The notes: generated by a model not told the origin, from the letters alone. DNA of 64,000 bases from Runella sp. CRIBMP (GCF_009905605.1 NZ_JAAAKZ010000007.1:62001-126000); one strand, 5' to 3'; counted from the stretch's first letter, positions 1-9,682 are shown. Numbers and translations: made by a program.

Positions 1-114
1 GTCTTTTGCGTTGGGAACGGTGCTTGGGTAAAGTGCGATTTCTTGCTGTGCAAGGCAGGACAGCGTCGACAAAATACCAAAGACCGTTACGTTTATTTTA
101 GTAATAATGTTCAT
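1..114 (-). CDS. Partial secreted protein, possibly alpha/beta hydrolase (N-terminus only)
   Basis: Thirty-eight codons read leftward from an ATG whose complement is at 112-114 and run off the window edge without a stop. The first ~23 residues look like a Sec signal peptide (basic start, hydrophobic stretch, then a likely cut near CLAQ-QE). The following residues, EIALYPSTVPNAKD, resemble the start of secreted alpha/beta hydrolases of the acetyl-xylan esterase or BD-FAE type, which often begin the mature chain with a phrase like 'I-LYP-GVPN'. The gene diverges from folK. The coding call is reasonable; the function is a guess from a short stretch, since no catalytic motif lies inside the window. 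Confidence 0.5.
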   Translation of the reverse strand, partial: MNIITKINVTVFGILSTLSCLAQQEIALYPSTVPNAKD

Positions 115-197
115 GTGTGTGAAGCGTTAGCAATTTTTATTGAAAGACAAAAGGCGGCCGTTTCTTTTCATTATTTTTGTTTTCCTACCTTTACGGG

Positions 198-686
198 ATG
201 AATCAGCAATCAGTTTTTTTATTGTTAGGTGCAAATTTGGGCGAACGAGAAGCTACCTTAGCGAAAGCGATGGACTTGATTTCGGAACGAATTGCGCCAG
301 TTACGTTGCAGTCGCATTTGTACGAAACGGCTCCTTGGGGCGTGACCGACCAACCCGCTTTTTTGAATCAGGTGATTAGTATTAAAACGGTTTTGACGCC
401 TGAAGAATTGCTGAGTCAAACGCTTGAGATTGAAAAACAACTGGGGCGTGAACGGCGTTTACGGTGGGGAGCAAGAGTGATAGACATTGATATGCTGTAT
501 TATTCTGACCTAATTTTGGATACAGAAAACCTACATTTACCTCATCCCAGATTGCACCAACGTCGTTTTACCTTGGTGCCTTTGGTCGAAATCGCCCCTG
601 ATTTTGTGCATCCTGTTTTACATAAGACCAACCAAGAATTGCTTAACGAATGTACGGATGACAGCCAAGTAAGCGTTTTTGAATAA
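198..686 (+). CDS. folK: 2-amino-4-hydroxy-6-hydroxymethyldihydropteridine pyrophosphokinase (HPPK)
   Basis: This cytoplasmic folate-pathway enzyme moves pyrophosphate from ATP to 6-hydroxymethyl-7,8-dihydropterin before dihydropteroate synthase acts. The protein is 162 aa, normal for HPPK. Near the N-terminus is the family phrase LLLGANLGERE. In the middle is RRLRWGARVIDIDMLYY, which contains the conserved W-G-x-R-xx-D-x-D segment that binds ATP and two Mg2+. It is followed by LPHPRLHQRRFTLVPL, the usual pterin-side stretch. I chose the ATG at 198 because MNQQSVFLLLGANLG matches typical HPPK starts; an in-frame ATG at 177 would add seven residues that fit poorly. It stands alone, without other fol genes beside it. 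Confidence 0.93.
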   Translation: MNQQSVFLLLGANLGEREATLAKAMDLISERIAPVTLQSHLYETAPWGVTDQPAFLNQVISIKTVLTPEELLSQTLEIEKQLGRERRLRWGARVIDIDMLYYSDLILDTENLHLPHPRLHQRRFTLVPLVEIAPDFVHPVLHKTNQELLNECTDDSQVSVFE

Positions 687-764
687 ATGTACAATTGAAA
701 AATAGAGAACGGGCGTTTTTACACGTAAGCAAAAGCACCATTGAATCCTCATTAACTCACCACT

Positions 765-2135
765 ATGCAACGTCGCGATTTTATCAAAAATACCGTCTTT
801 ACCACTGGAGCCATTGCCTTTGGCAGTTGTAAAGAAGAAGACCCCTATGCGGAGCGAGAGTATAAAGGACAGATTGCCATTATCGGAGCGGGGGCGGCGG
901 GGCTGTATGCTGGCTATTTGTTGGCAGAAAAGAAAGCAAATTATACCATTTATGAAGCGGCCGACCAAATTGGCGGACGAATTCGTTCGCTGAAGGGTTT
1001 CGCTGATTTCGACCTTGAGCTAGGAGCCGAAAAAATTCAGGGAAACCGCTCGCTATGGTACGATTGGGTGAAAGAATCGGGTGCGTCTTTTGTGCCGAAC
1101 ACCTCGACAGATTTTTATCAAATTGGTAATCAGGTTCTTTCCGAAACCCAATGGGGCAATAACGCTGATTTCAAAGCCGCCGTGTCTTTGGCTCAACAGG
1201 CTATGAATTATTCGGGCGCCGACACTACCTTGCTTCAATACATGGAATCGGCCAAATTAGCGTCAGGAGTGCGGCACATCGCCGATGCTTTGGTGGCCAA
1301 TGCCCACGGTACGTCGGCCAACCGCCTGAGTGTTTTGGGTACAACGGAGGAGCGCCAAGCTTGGTCTGCGGGAGAGGGAGAGTTTTTGCTCGCAAACCGT
1401 TCGTTAACTTCGGTTTTAGAAGAAAAATTCAAGAATATACTGCCAAGGGTTGTACTTAATACGCAAATCAAACGCATTGATTATACCAACGAACGCATCA
1501 TGCTGGAAGATGCCCAAGCCCAGCGACGCTACGTAGACAAGGTGATTATAACGGTACCGCTCGCTGTACTGCAAAGCACTGATTTACAGTTTGTACCAGC
1601 ACTTCCAGAATCTAAGCTTGCTTCTATTAGGAGTATTGGGATGGGGGCTGGAATTAAAGTAATATTGGAGTTCAATCAACGTTTTTGGGATGCCGCCATG
1701 GACTCTGTGTATACTTCGGGCGCAGTGCCCGAATATAGGGCTAGTTCAAACGGGCGCAGCACAAAATCCTTTGTGTTGACAGGCTTGACGATGGGTGAAA
1801 AAGCCGAAGCCCTCAGTGCGCAATCAAGCGCGGCGGCTATTCAAAGCATCATCAAAGAGTTAGATGTGATTTATGGAAAAGGTGTTGCTTCTGGTGCCCT
1901 TACAAATGCCCGTCTCATGGATTGGGGCAAAGACCCGTTTATTAAGGGCGCCTATTCGTACCCCATCGTGGGGGGCGGCGGACTCCTGACCCGCCAAACG
2001 CTGTCGTTGCCCGTGCAGCGCAAAGTTTATTTTGCTGGGGAGGCTACGCACTACGGCGGCCACAGCGGCACCGTTCACGGTGCGATTGAATCGGGCCGCA
2101 GGGTCGTGGAGGAGTTGTATAGGGATGTGACGTAA
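765..2135 (+). CDS. FAD-dependent flavin monoamine oxidase family protein, exported lipoprotein
   Basis: A 456-aa flavoprotein of the amine oxidase/phytoene desaturase superfamily, which oxidises amines with FAD and O2. The N-terminus has MQRRDF followed by a hydrophobic stretch and FGSC (Cys22), so it may be exported by Tat as a folded, FAD-loaded lipoprotein; this is inferred. The dinucleotide-binding fold is clear at IAIIGAGAAGLYAGYLLAE, with the Glu ending strand 2 (YEAADQIGGR) following. The C-terminus has the second FAD motif, VYFAGEATHYGGHSGTVHGA, near the end. The substrate cannot be told from sequence: putrescine, aromatic amines and L-amino acids are all possible. It ends 32 bp from the convergent yifB gene. 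Confidence 0.85.
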   Translation: MQRRDFIKNTVFTTGAIAFGSCKEEDPYAEREYKGQIAIIGAGAAGLYAGYLLAEKKANYTIYEAADQIGGRIRSLKGFADFDLELGAEKIQGNRSLWYDWVKESGASFVPNTSTDFYQIGNQVLSETQWGNNADFKAAVSLAQQAMNYSGADTTLLQYMESAKLASGVRHIADALVANAHGTSANRLSVLGTTEERQAWSAGEGEFLLANRSLTSVLEEKFKNILPRVVLNTQIKRIDYTNERIMLEDAQAQRRYVDKVIITVPLAVLQSTDLQFVPALPESKLASIRSIGMGAGIKVILEFNQRFWDAAMDSVYTSGAVPEYRASSNGRSTKSFVLTGLTMGEKAEALSAQSSAAAIQSIIKELDVIYGKGVASGALTNARLMDWGKDPFIKGAYSYPIVGGGGLLTRQTLSLPVQRKVYFAGEATHYGGHSGTVHGAIESGRRVVEELYRDVT

Positions 2136-2167
2136 AGAATAAAAAATAATCTGTAAATTAAATAGCT

Positions 2168-3709
2168 CTATCCCGCCCAACTTTCTCTATCCAAACTTCG
2201 GTACTGAATGGCTTCGGCCAAGTGTTCAATTTTGATGTCGGGGCTGGCGGTTAAATCGGCAATGGTGCGTGATACTTTCAGGATACGGTCGTACGCCCGC
2301 GCCGAAAGACCGAGGCGTTCCATGGCGGTTTTGAGCAGAATTTTGCCCGCAGGATTAATGTCACAAATTTCTTTCACCATTTGCGATGGCATCATGGCGT
2401 TGCAGTAAATACCCGTATTTTCTTTAAAACGCTCGGTTTGGATTTCGCGCGCCTTGATGACGCGCTCGCGGATGGCGGCGCTGTTTTCGGATTTGCGGGT
2501 AGAGGCAATTTGGTCAAACGAAACGGGCGTGACTTCTACGTGCAAATCAATGCGGTCGAGGAGCGGACCGCTGATTTTATTCAGATAGCGCTGCACCGCT
2601 CCCGGTGGGCATACACATTCTTTTTCGGGATGGTTATAATAGCCGCAAGGGCAAGGATTCATGCTGGCAATGAGCATAAAATTGGCGGGAAATTCAATGG
2701 CCCATTTGGTGCGCGAGATGGTTACACGACGTTCTTCGAGCGGTTGTCGCATTACTTCCAAAACTGTACGCTTAAATTCGGGAAGTTCATCCAGAAACAA
2801 CACCCCGTTATGCGCCAGCGAGATTTCGCCAGGTTGGGGAAACGAACCGCCGCCGACCAAAGCGGCGTCGCTTACGGTATGGTGAGGTGCCCGAAACGGA
2901 CGCCGTGAAATAAGCGCGGCTTTTGTGCCCAATTTCCCCGCTACCGAATGGATTTTGGTCGTTTCGAGGGCTTCGTGGAGTGTTAGAGGGGGTAAAATGG
3001 ACGGAATTCGCTTTGCCAACATGGTTTTTCCCGAACCCGGAGGCCCAATCATGATGGCATTGTGTCCGCCCGCCGCCGAAATTTCGAGGGCACGTTTGAT
3101 GTTTTCCTGTCCCTGTACATGCTCAAAATCAGCGTCGTATTCGTTGTGGGTGCTTAGGAAAATATCCCGGGTATCAATGGTTACTGGCGTGATGTCTTTG
3201 GTGCCTTCAAAAAACTCGATGGCATCTTTGAGGTTTTCGACGGGAATCACGTCTAGGTTATTGACAATCGCGGCCTCGTGAGCATTGGCGGCAGGAAGAA
3301 TGAACCCTTTATACCCTAATTTACGGGCTTCGATGGCAATGGGCAGCACTCCTTTGATGGGACGGAGGTTGCCATCCAGCGAAAGTTCTCCCATGATGAT
3401 ATAGTCTTCCAAATTCTTTTGGGCAACCAGTTGGTCGGATGCTTGAAGTACACACAGGGCGATGGGCAAATCGTACGCCGAGCCTTCTTTTCGGATGTCC
3501 GCAGGGGCCAGATTGACGACCACTTTTTGGCGAGGCATACGGTAATTAAAGTATTTCAGCGACGCTTCCACCCGCTGTTCACTTTCTTTTACGGCACTGT
3601 CGGGCAATCCCACCATAAAAAAACGCATTCCCTGACCTACTGTTACTTCAATGGTAATAATGGTGGCATTGACGCCATAGACTGCACTGCCGAACGTTTT
3701 TGAAAGCAT
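2168..3709 (-). CDS. YifB/ComM family Mg-chelatase-like AAA+ ATPase
   Basis: A 513-aa protein of the YifB/ComM family. ComM is a hexameric helicase that promotes branch migration during natural transformation; the role in non-competent bacteria is unclear. The N-terminal ~190 residues form the ChlI/Lon-C-like domain (for example [14 protein letters not shown] and [20 protein letters not shown]). The AAA+ core has a Walker [14 protein letters not shown], at about residues 220-230, and a Walker [12 protein letters not shown]. The Cys-rich [15 protein letters not shown] segment is the family's usual zinc-binding-like insert. The C-terminal lid includes [19 protein letters not shown]. Length and order are normal. 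It is the only comM-like gene in the window and has no competence genes beside it. Confidence 0.93.
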   Translation of the reverse strand: MLSKTFGSAVYGVNATIITIEVTVGQGMRFFMVGLPDSAVKESEQRVEASLKYFNYRMPRQKVVVNLAPADIRKEGSAYDLPIALCVLQASDQLVAQKNLEDYIIMGELSLDGNLRPIKGVLPIAIEARKLGYKGFILPAANAHEAAIVNNLDVIPVENLKDAIEFFEGTKDITPVTIDTRDIFLSTHNEYDADFEHVQGQENIKRALEISAAGGHNAIMIGPPGSGKTMLAKRIPSILPPLTLHEALETTKIHSVAGKLGTKAALISRRPFRAPHHTVSDAALVGGGSFPQPGEISLAHNGVLFLDELPEFKRTVLEVMRQPLEERRVTISRTKWAIEFPANFMLIASMNPCPCGYYNHPEKECVCPPGAVQRYLNKISGPLLDRIDLHVEVTPVSFDQIASTRKSENSAAIRERVIKAREIQTERFKENTGIYCNAMMPSQMVKEICDINPAGKILLKTAMERLGLSARAYDRILKVSRTIADLTASPDIKIEHLAEAIQYRSLDRESWAG

Positions 3710-3916
3710 ACTCGATTCTTTTAAATTCTGATTTTTTCGTAAAAATAAAGTTTATCTATCAAAATGATGTGCTGCGGTCCAACGTTTGCGTTGGTGAGTA
3801 TGTATGAAATCTTCCCTCCAGCGGGTATATCAAAATTATAGTCAATTGATTACCTTTGCCATCCTTTATTAGTAAATAAATCATTAAAAACAAATAAGAA
3901 TAACTACTAACAAGTT

Positions 3917-4390
3917 ATGTTACAGCGTATTCAGTCACTTTTTCTAGCTTTGGTTGCCGTAGGAATGGGCGGTATGATTTCCTTGCCCATTTGGGATAAA
4001 ACAGCATTAGATACAACTCAATCGGTTCATTTGACGGCCCTGAGGCTTATCCACCAGCAAGGCACTAGCTCGGTTATAACGCCAGTGTGGTACCTTACTT
4101 TGCTGGGGGCACTGGTGGCTGCACTGGCTGCTTTTGCGTTGTCTCAGTACAAAAACCGTTTGCTCCAGTCGGGATTATGTGCTGCCAACTCCGTACTTAT
4201 GACGATTATAATGGGTTTGGTCATGTATTTTGTGTTTGGAAAAGCTAAAAATCTTTTTGATCCCGCCGCTAATGGAGATTTCGGACTTGGTTTTTATTCC
4301 CTTATATTAGCCATGTTGGCCAACGTACTTGCCAACCGTTTTATACGTCGCGACGAGAAATTTGTTCGTTCGCAGGAGCGGATGCGATAA
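3917..4390 (+). CDS. DUF4293 family four-helix membrane protein
   Basis: A 157-aa inner-membrane protein. MLQRIQSLFLALVAVGMGGM is the signature start of DUF4293, a family confined to Bacteroidota, and four hydrophobic segments follow (residues ~5-25, ~50-72, ~80-105 and ~120-140). The polar C-terminus RRDEKFVRSQERMR is probably cytoplasmic. The function is unknown in the literature I recall. A TAnnTTTG-like box (TACCTTTG at 3851-3858) lies upstream, but I could not find a convincing -33 partner. It stands between the divergent yifB and the downstream recQ. Confidence 0.85.
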   Translation: MLQRIQSLFLALVAVGMGGMISLPIWDKTALDTTQSVHLTALRLIHQQGTSSVITPVWYLTLLGALVAALAAFALSQYKNRLLQSGLCAANSVLMTIIMGLVMYFVFGKAKNLFDPAANGDFGLGFYSLILAMLANVLANRFIRRDEKFVRSQERMR

Positions 4391-4722
4391 ATAAACGGAC
4401 GTATTATGGATATTTTTAAACAAATTTCCTCCCTATTTTACTAAGTAAAATCTCTGCAAGGTTTTGGCTGTCAGTAGGTTGTTAGTCATTTCGGGTGGTT
4501 CAGTAAAAAAAAATGTTTTTTTTACGGATAAAAATTTGTTGTGTCAAATTTGATAATTTTTACTAATTTCAAACTTAGATACTGGAGTTCAGGGTCCGAT
4601 TACAACGGATTGTCATAACTCTGGATAATCATTGTTTTTTTACATTCCAACTCACCACAAAAGCTATACAAATCCCTGTAAATCAGGAGAGTAAAGGCCA
4701 CTAAAATTTATAAGTCACGAGG
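4391..4722. other. Intergenic region upstream of recQ
   Basis: About 330 bp without a credible gene. Just after the DUF4293 stop there is a 17-bp AT-rich perfect palindrome (4435-4451, ATTTTACT-A-AGTAAAAT), which could be a weak terminator or an operator. The rest is AT-rich and probably holds the recQ promoter, but no good TTTG/TAnnTTTG pair was found. Confidence 0.4.
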
Positions 4723-6963
4723 ATGATTCAGGTAGACACAGGCGTACAGCATACGCTTAAAGAGCGACTCAAAGAAATATTTGGTTACAGTCAGTTTAGA
4801 GGAGAGCAGGAGGCTATCATTAATAGCATCATGGGCGGCAATAATACCTTCGTTATTATGCCTACTGGTGCTGGAAAATCCCTGTGCTATCAGCTGCCGG
4901 CGATAACAACCGAAGGTATTGCTATCGTTATCTCGCCCCTTATTGCGTTGATGAAAAATCAGGTGGATCAACTCAATGCATTCGGAATCAATGCCCAATT
5001 TTTGAATTCAACCCTCAATAAGGCTGAAATTAATAAAGTTAAAAAAGACGCCTTAGACGGAACCCTAAAACTGTTATACATAGCTCCAGAATCGTTGACC
5101 AAAGAGGAGAACCTTGATTTTCTACAAAGAGCCAATATTTCTTTTGTAGCGGTAGACGAAGCGCACTGTATTTCTGAGTGGGGCCATGATTTTCGCCCTG
5201 AATACCGTCGTATTCGGGGAATTATTGATAACATCAACCCTGAGTTACCGCTTATTGCTTTGACTGCCACCGCTACGCCCAAAGTACAGCAGGATATTGT
5301 CAAAAACTTAAGGATGGAAGAAGCGGCGATGTTTAAAACATCGTTTAACCGTAAAAACCTCTACTACGAAGTTCGTCCTAAATTAGGTGATGTTAACAAA
5401 CAACTCATCAAATACATTAAAAACAACAAAGGTAAATCGGGTATCATCTATTGTCTGAGCCGTAAAACGGTGGAAGAAGTGGCCAATTTGCTGAATGTGA
5501 ATGATGTAAAAGCACTGCCCTACCACGCAGGATTGGACTCGTCGACCCGGATGCACAATCAGGATGCCTTTCTCAATGAGGAAGCTGATGTGATTGTGGC
5601 AACGATTGCTTTTGGAATGGGAATCGACAAGCCCGACGTGCGGTTTGTGATTCACTACGACGCCCCCAAGTCTTTGGAAGGCTATTATCAGGAAACAGGA
5701 CGTGCCGGACGCGATGGTCTGGAAGGAAATTGCGTCATGTTTTACTGCATCGACGATATTCAAAAACTGGAGAAATTCAACAAAGATAAGTCCGTTACCG
5801 AACGTGACAACGCGCGTCATTTGCTCAATGAAATGGTGGCCTACGCCAACCTCGGCGCGTGTCGCCGGCGTCAGTTATTGAGTTATTTTGGGGAGTATAT
5901 GGAGAAAGACTGCGGGTTTTGCGACAATTGTGTTAAGCCTACCCAGCGGATTAGGATTCAGGAAGAGGCGGTTTTGGTCCTTAAAGCCATCGACCAAACG
6001 GATGAGCGATTTGACGGAGACCACATTGCCGACTTGATTACGGCAACCGACAACATCTACGTAACAAGCTACGAGCACAACAAGCTTGAAATGTACGGGG
6101 CTGGTAAATTCAAAGATGAAGAAGAAGGAGAAGAATACGGAGTAGAATTCTGGCGCTCCATGATTCGTCAACTGGTGATTTTTGGGTTTCTGTCTAAAGA
6201 TTCTGAAAATTTCGGGGTCTTAAAAATGACGGAAAAGGGACGTAAGTTTATCAAAGACCCTTATCCGATTACGATTTCCAAAGATCATACGTTTGATGAA
6301 AGTGAGATTCAGAAAGCAAACGATGAAGAAGATGTAACGGATCTTGCCCCTGCGGGTGGGGGCAATGCTTACGATGAAGCGCTTTTAGGTTTATTGAAAG
6401 CACTACGTAAGAAACTGGCGAAAGAAAAAAACCTTCCTCCGTATGTGATTTTCCAAGATCCGTCGTTGGAAGAAATGGCCACTACTTATCCCACTACGTC
6501 TCAGGAAATGGCCCAAATCAACGGGGTTGGAATGGGAAAAGTGTCAAAATTTGGACGACCATTTATTGATTTAATCACCAAATACGTTGAGGAAAATGAG
6601 ATAGAAACCGCTAAAGACGTAGTTGTAAAATCAGCAGCTAACAAGTCTAAAGTGAAGATTTTTATTATTCAGCAGATAGACCGAAAAGTGGATTTGGATG
6701 AGATTGCGGAAGCAAAAGGGCTTGGGATGGACGAGTTGATTGAGGAGATTGAACACATTTGCTACTCCGGTACAAAACTAAACTTGGACTACTACATCAA
6801 TCAGATTATGGACCGTGACCGCCAACGGGATATTTACGATTACTTCATGGCAACCGAAACCGATAGTATCGCAGTGGCCATGGATGAGTTGGCGGAGGAA
6901 GATGTCACCGAAGACGAACTCCGATTGATGCGTATCAAATTCTTGTCAGAAGTAGCAAACTAG
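4723..6963 (+). CDS. recQ: ATP-dependent DNA helicase RecQ
   Basis: A 3'-5' superfamily 2 helicase that unwinds forks, D-loops and other repair intermediates. The 746-aa protein has the whole RecQ layout. Motif 0 is FGYSQFRGEQ; Walker A is MPTGAGKS from residue 46; the DEAH box is D145-E-A-H148, followed by the aromatic-rich CISEWGHDFRPEY loop. The second RecA lobe has IAFGMGIDKPDVRFV and QETGRAGRDG. The RQC zinc site is Cys380, Cys397, Cys400 and Cys403. A winged helix follows, then an HRDC domain (~residues 545-620, YVIFQDPSLEEMA). The last ~110 residues form the extra helical tail typical of longer Bacteroidota RecQ proteins. The gene is monocistronic and closed by a strong hairpin. Confidence 0.96.
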   Translation: MIQVDTGVQHTLKERLKEIFGYSQFRGEQEAIINSIMGGNNTFVIMPTGAGKSLCYQLPAITTEGIAIVISPLIALMKNQVDQLNAFGINAQFLNSTLNKAEINKVKKDALDGTLKLLYIAPESLTKEENLDFLQRANISFVAVDEAHCISEWGHDFRPEYRRIRGIIDNINPELPLIALTATATPKVQQDIVKNLRMEEAAMFKTSFNRKNLYYEVRPKLGDVNKQLIKYIKNNKGKSGIIYCLSRKTVEEVANLLNVNDVKALPYHAGLDSSTRMHNQDAFLNEEADVIVATIAFGMGIDKPDVRFVIHYDAPKSLEGYYQETGRAGRDGLEGNCVMFYCIDDIQKLEKFNKDKSVTERDNARHLLNEMVAYANLGACRRRQLLSYFGEYMEKDCGFCDNCVKPTQRIRIQEEAVLVLKAIDQTDERFDGDHIADLITATDNIYVTSYEHNKLEMYGAGKFKDEEEGEEYGVEFWRSMIRQLVIFGFLSKDSENFGVLKMTEKGRKFIKDPYPITISKDHTFDESEIQKANDEEDVTDLAPAGGGNAYDEALLGLLKALRKKLAKEKNLPPYVIFQDPSLEEMATTYPTTSQEMAQINGVGMGKVSKFGRPFIDLITKYVEENEIETAKDVVVKSAANKSKVKIFIIQQIDRKVDLDEIAEAKGLGMDELIEEIEHICYSGTKLNLDYYINQIMDRDRQRDIYDYFMATETDSIAVAMDELAEEDVTEDELRLMRIKFLSEVAN

Positions 6964-6979
6964 GTGGAAAGCTAACCCC

Positions 6980-7019
6980 ATAAAATTAAGAACAAACCCG
7001 CGTTTGTTCTTAATTTTAT
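6980..7019. terminator. 18-bp perfect hairpin after recQ
   Basis: The left arm 6980-6997 and right arm 7002-7019 are perfectly complementary over 18 bp, with the loop CCGC at 6998-7001. The right arm ends in a run rich in T (TTAATTTTAT). It sits 17 bp past the recQ stop. It also swallows an in-frame ATG at 7018 of the next reading frame, which argues that purD begins at the later ATG (7066). Confidence 0.8.
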
Positions 7020-7065
7020 GATTACTCAACATTTTACTCGTAGCGATCCCTTTTATACAAAAAAA

Positions 7066-8355
7066 ATGAACATTCTAATCCTTGGTTCGGGCGGACGTGA
7101 ACACGCTTTTGCTTGGAAAATTGCGCAAAGCCCACACTGTGATGAGTTGTATGTAGCCCCTGGCAATGCAGGTACCGCTCAAGTAGCGACCAATCTCCCC
7201 TTTAGCTATAATGACTTTGAAGCAACTGCGAAAGCAATTGTGGACCTAAAAATTAAATTAGTGATTGTGGGGCCAGAAGAGCCGCTGGTCAATGGAATTG
7301 TTGATTTTTTGAAAGCACGTCCTGAGCTTTCAAGAATCAAAATTGTAGGCCCTGACCGACTGGGCGCTCAACTGGAAGGAAGCAAGGATTTTTCCAAAAA
7401 CTTCATGTTGAAGTACGGGATTCCTACGGCATCTTCTCGCACATTTACCTCCGAAACGCTCGAAGAAGGCCTTACTTTTCTGGAGTCACATGCATTGCCG
7501 ATTGTTTTGAAAGCCGATGGATTGGCCGCTGGCAAAGGGGTAATTATCGCAGAAAACATCGCCACGGCCAAGGCCACCATGCAAGATATGCTGGTAGATG
7601 CTAAGTTTGGCGATGCTGGAAACAAAGTGGTCGTTGAACAGTTTCTAAGAGGAATCGAACTTTCTGTTTTTGTATTAACGGACGGTATCAACTATAAAAT
7701 TTTGCCTGAGGCAAAAGATTACAAGCGAATCGGAGAAAAAGACACGGGCCCCAATACGGGCGGAATGGGGGCGGTGTCACCAGTTGTGTTTGCCGATGAA
7801 AACTTCCTGCGGAAGGTAGAAAATAAAATCGTTAAGCCTACCTTGTCGGGATTGCAGGCCGAAGGAATCCGTTATGTTGGGTTTATTTTTATCGGTTTAA
7901 TGAACGTAAAAGGCGAACCTTACGTGATTGAGTACAACGCGCGCATGGGCGACCCCGAAACGGAGGTGGTATTGCCGCGTATTCAGTCCGATTTTGTAAC
8001 GCTTCTGCTCGCCGCAGCCGACCAAAAATTGGCGGAAAGTGATTTGCTGATTTCGCCGCAAACGGCCGTGACCACGGTGCTTGTGTCGGGGGGCTATCCT
8101 GAAGCTTACGAAAAAGGCAAGAAAATTGCAGAGTTAGAAAGAATAGAAGACGTGCTCGTCTTCCACGCTGGAACCGCCTCCAATGGAAATGGCGAGGTAC
8201 TCAGCAACGGAGGCCGTGTGTTGACTTTAACAGCCTTGGCAAACTCGCTCGAAGGAGCCGTCAATAAGTCTCAAAAAGCAGCAGCAACGGTACAATTTGA
8301 AGGTAAATATTATCGCAAAGATATTGGATTGGATTTGATCCGTTATAACGACTAG
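7066..8355 (+). CDS. purD: Phosphoribosylamine--glycine ligase (GAR synthetase)
   Basis: The second step of de novo purine synthesis: 5-phosphoribosylamine + glycine + ATP give GAR. The 429-aa ATP-grasp enzyme starts MNILILGSGGREHAFAWK, the textbook PurD N-terminus. It continues with IVGPEEPLVNGIVDFL (N domain), LKADGLAAGKGVIIAEN (ATP-grasp), DTGPNTGGMGAVSPV and YNARMGDPETEVVLPRI (metal-binding loop). The C-terminal domain includes VLVSGGYPEAYEKGKKI. The upstream in-frame ATG (7018) would add 16 residues encoded by the terminator stem and is unlikely. It is not linked to other pur genes, which is common in Bacteroidota. Confidence 0.96.
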   Translation: MNILILGSGGREHAFAWKIAQSPHCDELYVAPGNAGTAQVATNLPFSYNDFEATAKAIVDLKIKLVIVGPEEPLVNGIVDFLKARPELSRIKIVGPDRLGAQLEGSKDFSKNFMLKYGIPTASSRTFTSETLEEGLTFLESHALPIVLKADGLAAGKGVIIAENIATAKATMQDMLVDAKFGDAGNKVVVEQFLRGIELSVFVLTDGINYKILPEAKDYKRIGEKDTGPNTGGMGAVSPVVFADENFLRKVENKIVKPTLSGLQAEGIRYVGFIFIGLMNVKGEPYVIEYNARMGDPETEVVLPRIQSDFVTLLLAAADQKLAESDLLISPQTAVTTVLVSGGYPEAYEKGKKIAELERIEDVLVFHAGTASNGNGEVLSNGGRVLTLTALANSLEGAVNKSQKAAATVQFEGKYYRKDIGLDLIRYND

Positions 8356-8357
8356 GG

Positions 8358-8434
8358 GCAGTAAGCAGTGGACAGTAGGCAATGATTCATTGCTTACTGA
8401 CTGTAAACTGCCAACTGCTAACTGTAAACTATAT
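8358..8434. repeat. Eleven-unit heptamer repeat arranged as an inverted repeat
   Basis: The entire purD-ricT gap can be cut into consecutive 7-mers. Four read GCAGTAA, GCAGTGG, ACAGTAG, GCAATGA (8358-8385). Then the polarity flips and the units become TTCATTG, CTTACTG, ACTGTAA, ACTGCCA, ACTGCTA, ACTGTAA, ACTATAT (8386-8434). The second set is the reverse complement of the first set's consensus (GCAGTnn to nnACTGC), so the array folds into an imperfect hairpin with its apex near 8385. It starts 2 bp after the purD stop and ends 3 bp before the ricT ATG. Confidence 0.8.
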
Positions 8435-8437
8435 ACA

Positions 8438-9682
8438 ATGAGTTGTAAATCATGTTCAACCGGAGGTTGCGGAACGCGTGGCCTGACTGAAAAAACGTCC
8501 GGTTGTCAAAATAATGGCGCTTGTGGAACGGGTGGCTGTAATAAAATGAACGTTTTTGATTGGCTTAGCGACATGGACGTGCCAGTGATGAAACGGTTTG
8601 ATGTCGTAGAAGTTAAATTTAAGGGCGGACGTAAAGAGTATTTTCGCAACATAAATCAACTCGATTTGCACACCGGCGACTACGTCGTGTGCGAGATGGC
8701 CTCTGGTTATCATATTGGCTCAGTATCATTGCAGGGAGATTTGGTTCGCCTGCAAATGGTCAAAAAGAAAGTGGCCAATGACGAAAACCTGAAGAGCATT
8801 TATCGTGTAGCCACTCCGCGCGATTTGGAAAAGCACGAGCAAAGCATTGCCCGCGACCTCACCACCATGTACCGCGCCCGGGAGTTGGTCAAAGACATGA
8901 AACTTAATATGAAACTCTCAGATGTAGAGTTTCAGTCAGATAATACCAAAGCTACTTTCTATTACTCAGCCGACGAGCGCGTCGATTTTCGTGAATTAAT
9001 CAAAGTATTGGCGGGAGAATTTAAGGCACGGATTGAGATGCGGCAGATTAGCCTGCGTCAAGAGGCCGGACGTTTGGGTGGTATCGGGGCCTGTGGCCGT
9101 GAGTTATGCTGCTCTACGTGGTTGACCGATTTTAAAAACATCACCACTTCAGCGGCACGTTACCAAAATTTGTCGCTAAATCCGACCAAATTATCGGGGC
9201 AGTGCGGGCGCTTGAAATGCTGCCTGAATTACGAACTCGAAACCTACATTGATGCCCTCAAGGATATTCCGCACGTAGATGCACCGCTTCAAACCCAAAA
9301 GGGAAAAGCGCACCTGCAAAAAACGGATATTTTTAAGAAAATCATGTGGTTTGGTTATGAAAATGACAGCACCACTTGGCACCCTATTTCGCTAGAAAAC
9401 GTCAACCGGATATTGAGTCTTAATGCTAAAGGACAAAAACCCGTTTCGTTGGAAGTGCTCGAAATCGAAGAGCTTGTGTCGTTGTTGCCGGCTCCTGGCA
9501 TCAATAGCGATTTGGCGAAGATGGATAAGAAATTCAGCAGCCGCGACCGTGACCAGCAACAAAGCAGCAATCGTAACAGAAATAAAAAGAAAAAAGGCGG
9601 AGGAGGGGGAAACCCTTCGGCCAATGCCGCCAACCCCAATAAAACCAATAACCCACCAAAAGGGGGCGGTGAGAAGAAGTAA
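8438..9682 (+). CDS. PSP1 domain protein, RicT/YaaT-like
   Basis: A 414-aa cytoplasmic protein. The PSP1 core (about residues 60-260) contains GGIGACGRELCCSTWL and LSGQCGRLKCCLNYE, the Cys-rich segments of the RicT/YaaT family. In Bacillus, RicT works with RicA and RicF as an Fe-S complex needed for RNase Y-dependent mRNA processing; no such partners are seen here. The N-terminus is also Cys-rich (MSCKSCSTGGCGTRG and NNGACGTGGCNKM), so more than one metal site is possible. The C-terminus is a low-complexity basic tail of Asn, Lys, Gly and Pro. I preferred the ATG at 8438: the earlier in-frame ATG at 8390 lies inside the heptamer array and would only translate the repeat. Confidence 0.85.
   Translation: MSCKSCSTGGCGTRGLTEKTSGCQNNGACGTGGCNKMNVFDWLSDMDVPVMKRFDVVEVKFKGGRKEYFRNINQLDLHTGDYVVCEMASGYHIGSVSLQGDLVRLQMVKKKVANDENLKSIYRVATPRDLEKHEQSIARDLTTMYRARELVKDMKLNMKLSDVEFQSDNTKATFYYSADERVDFRELIKVLAGEFKARIEMRQISLRQEAGRLGGIGACGRELCCSTWLTDFKNITTSAARYQNLSLNPTKLSGQCGRLKCCLNYELETYIDALKDIPHVDAPLQTQKGKAHLQKTDIFKKIMWFGYENDSTTWHPISLENVNRILSLNAKGQKPVSLEVLEIEELVSLLPAPGINSDLAKMDKKFSSRDRDQQQSSNRNRNKKKKGGGGGNPSANAANPNKTNNPPKGGGEKK

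Noticed and set aside
2381-2908. A 175-codon plus-strand frame inside yifB
   Set aside because: Antisense to the conserved AAA+ core; composition and content are those of a shadow frame.
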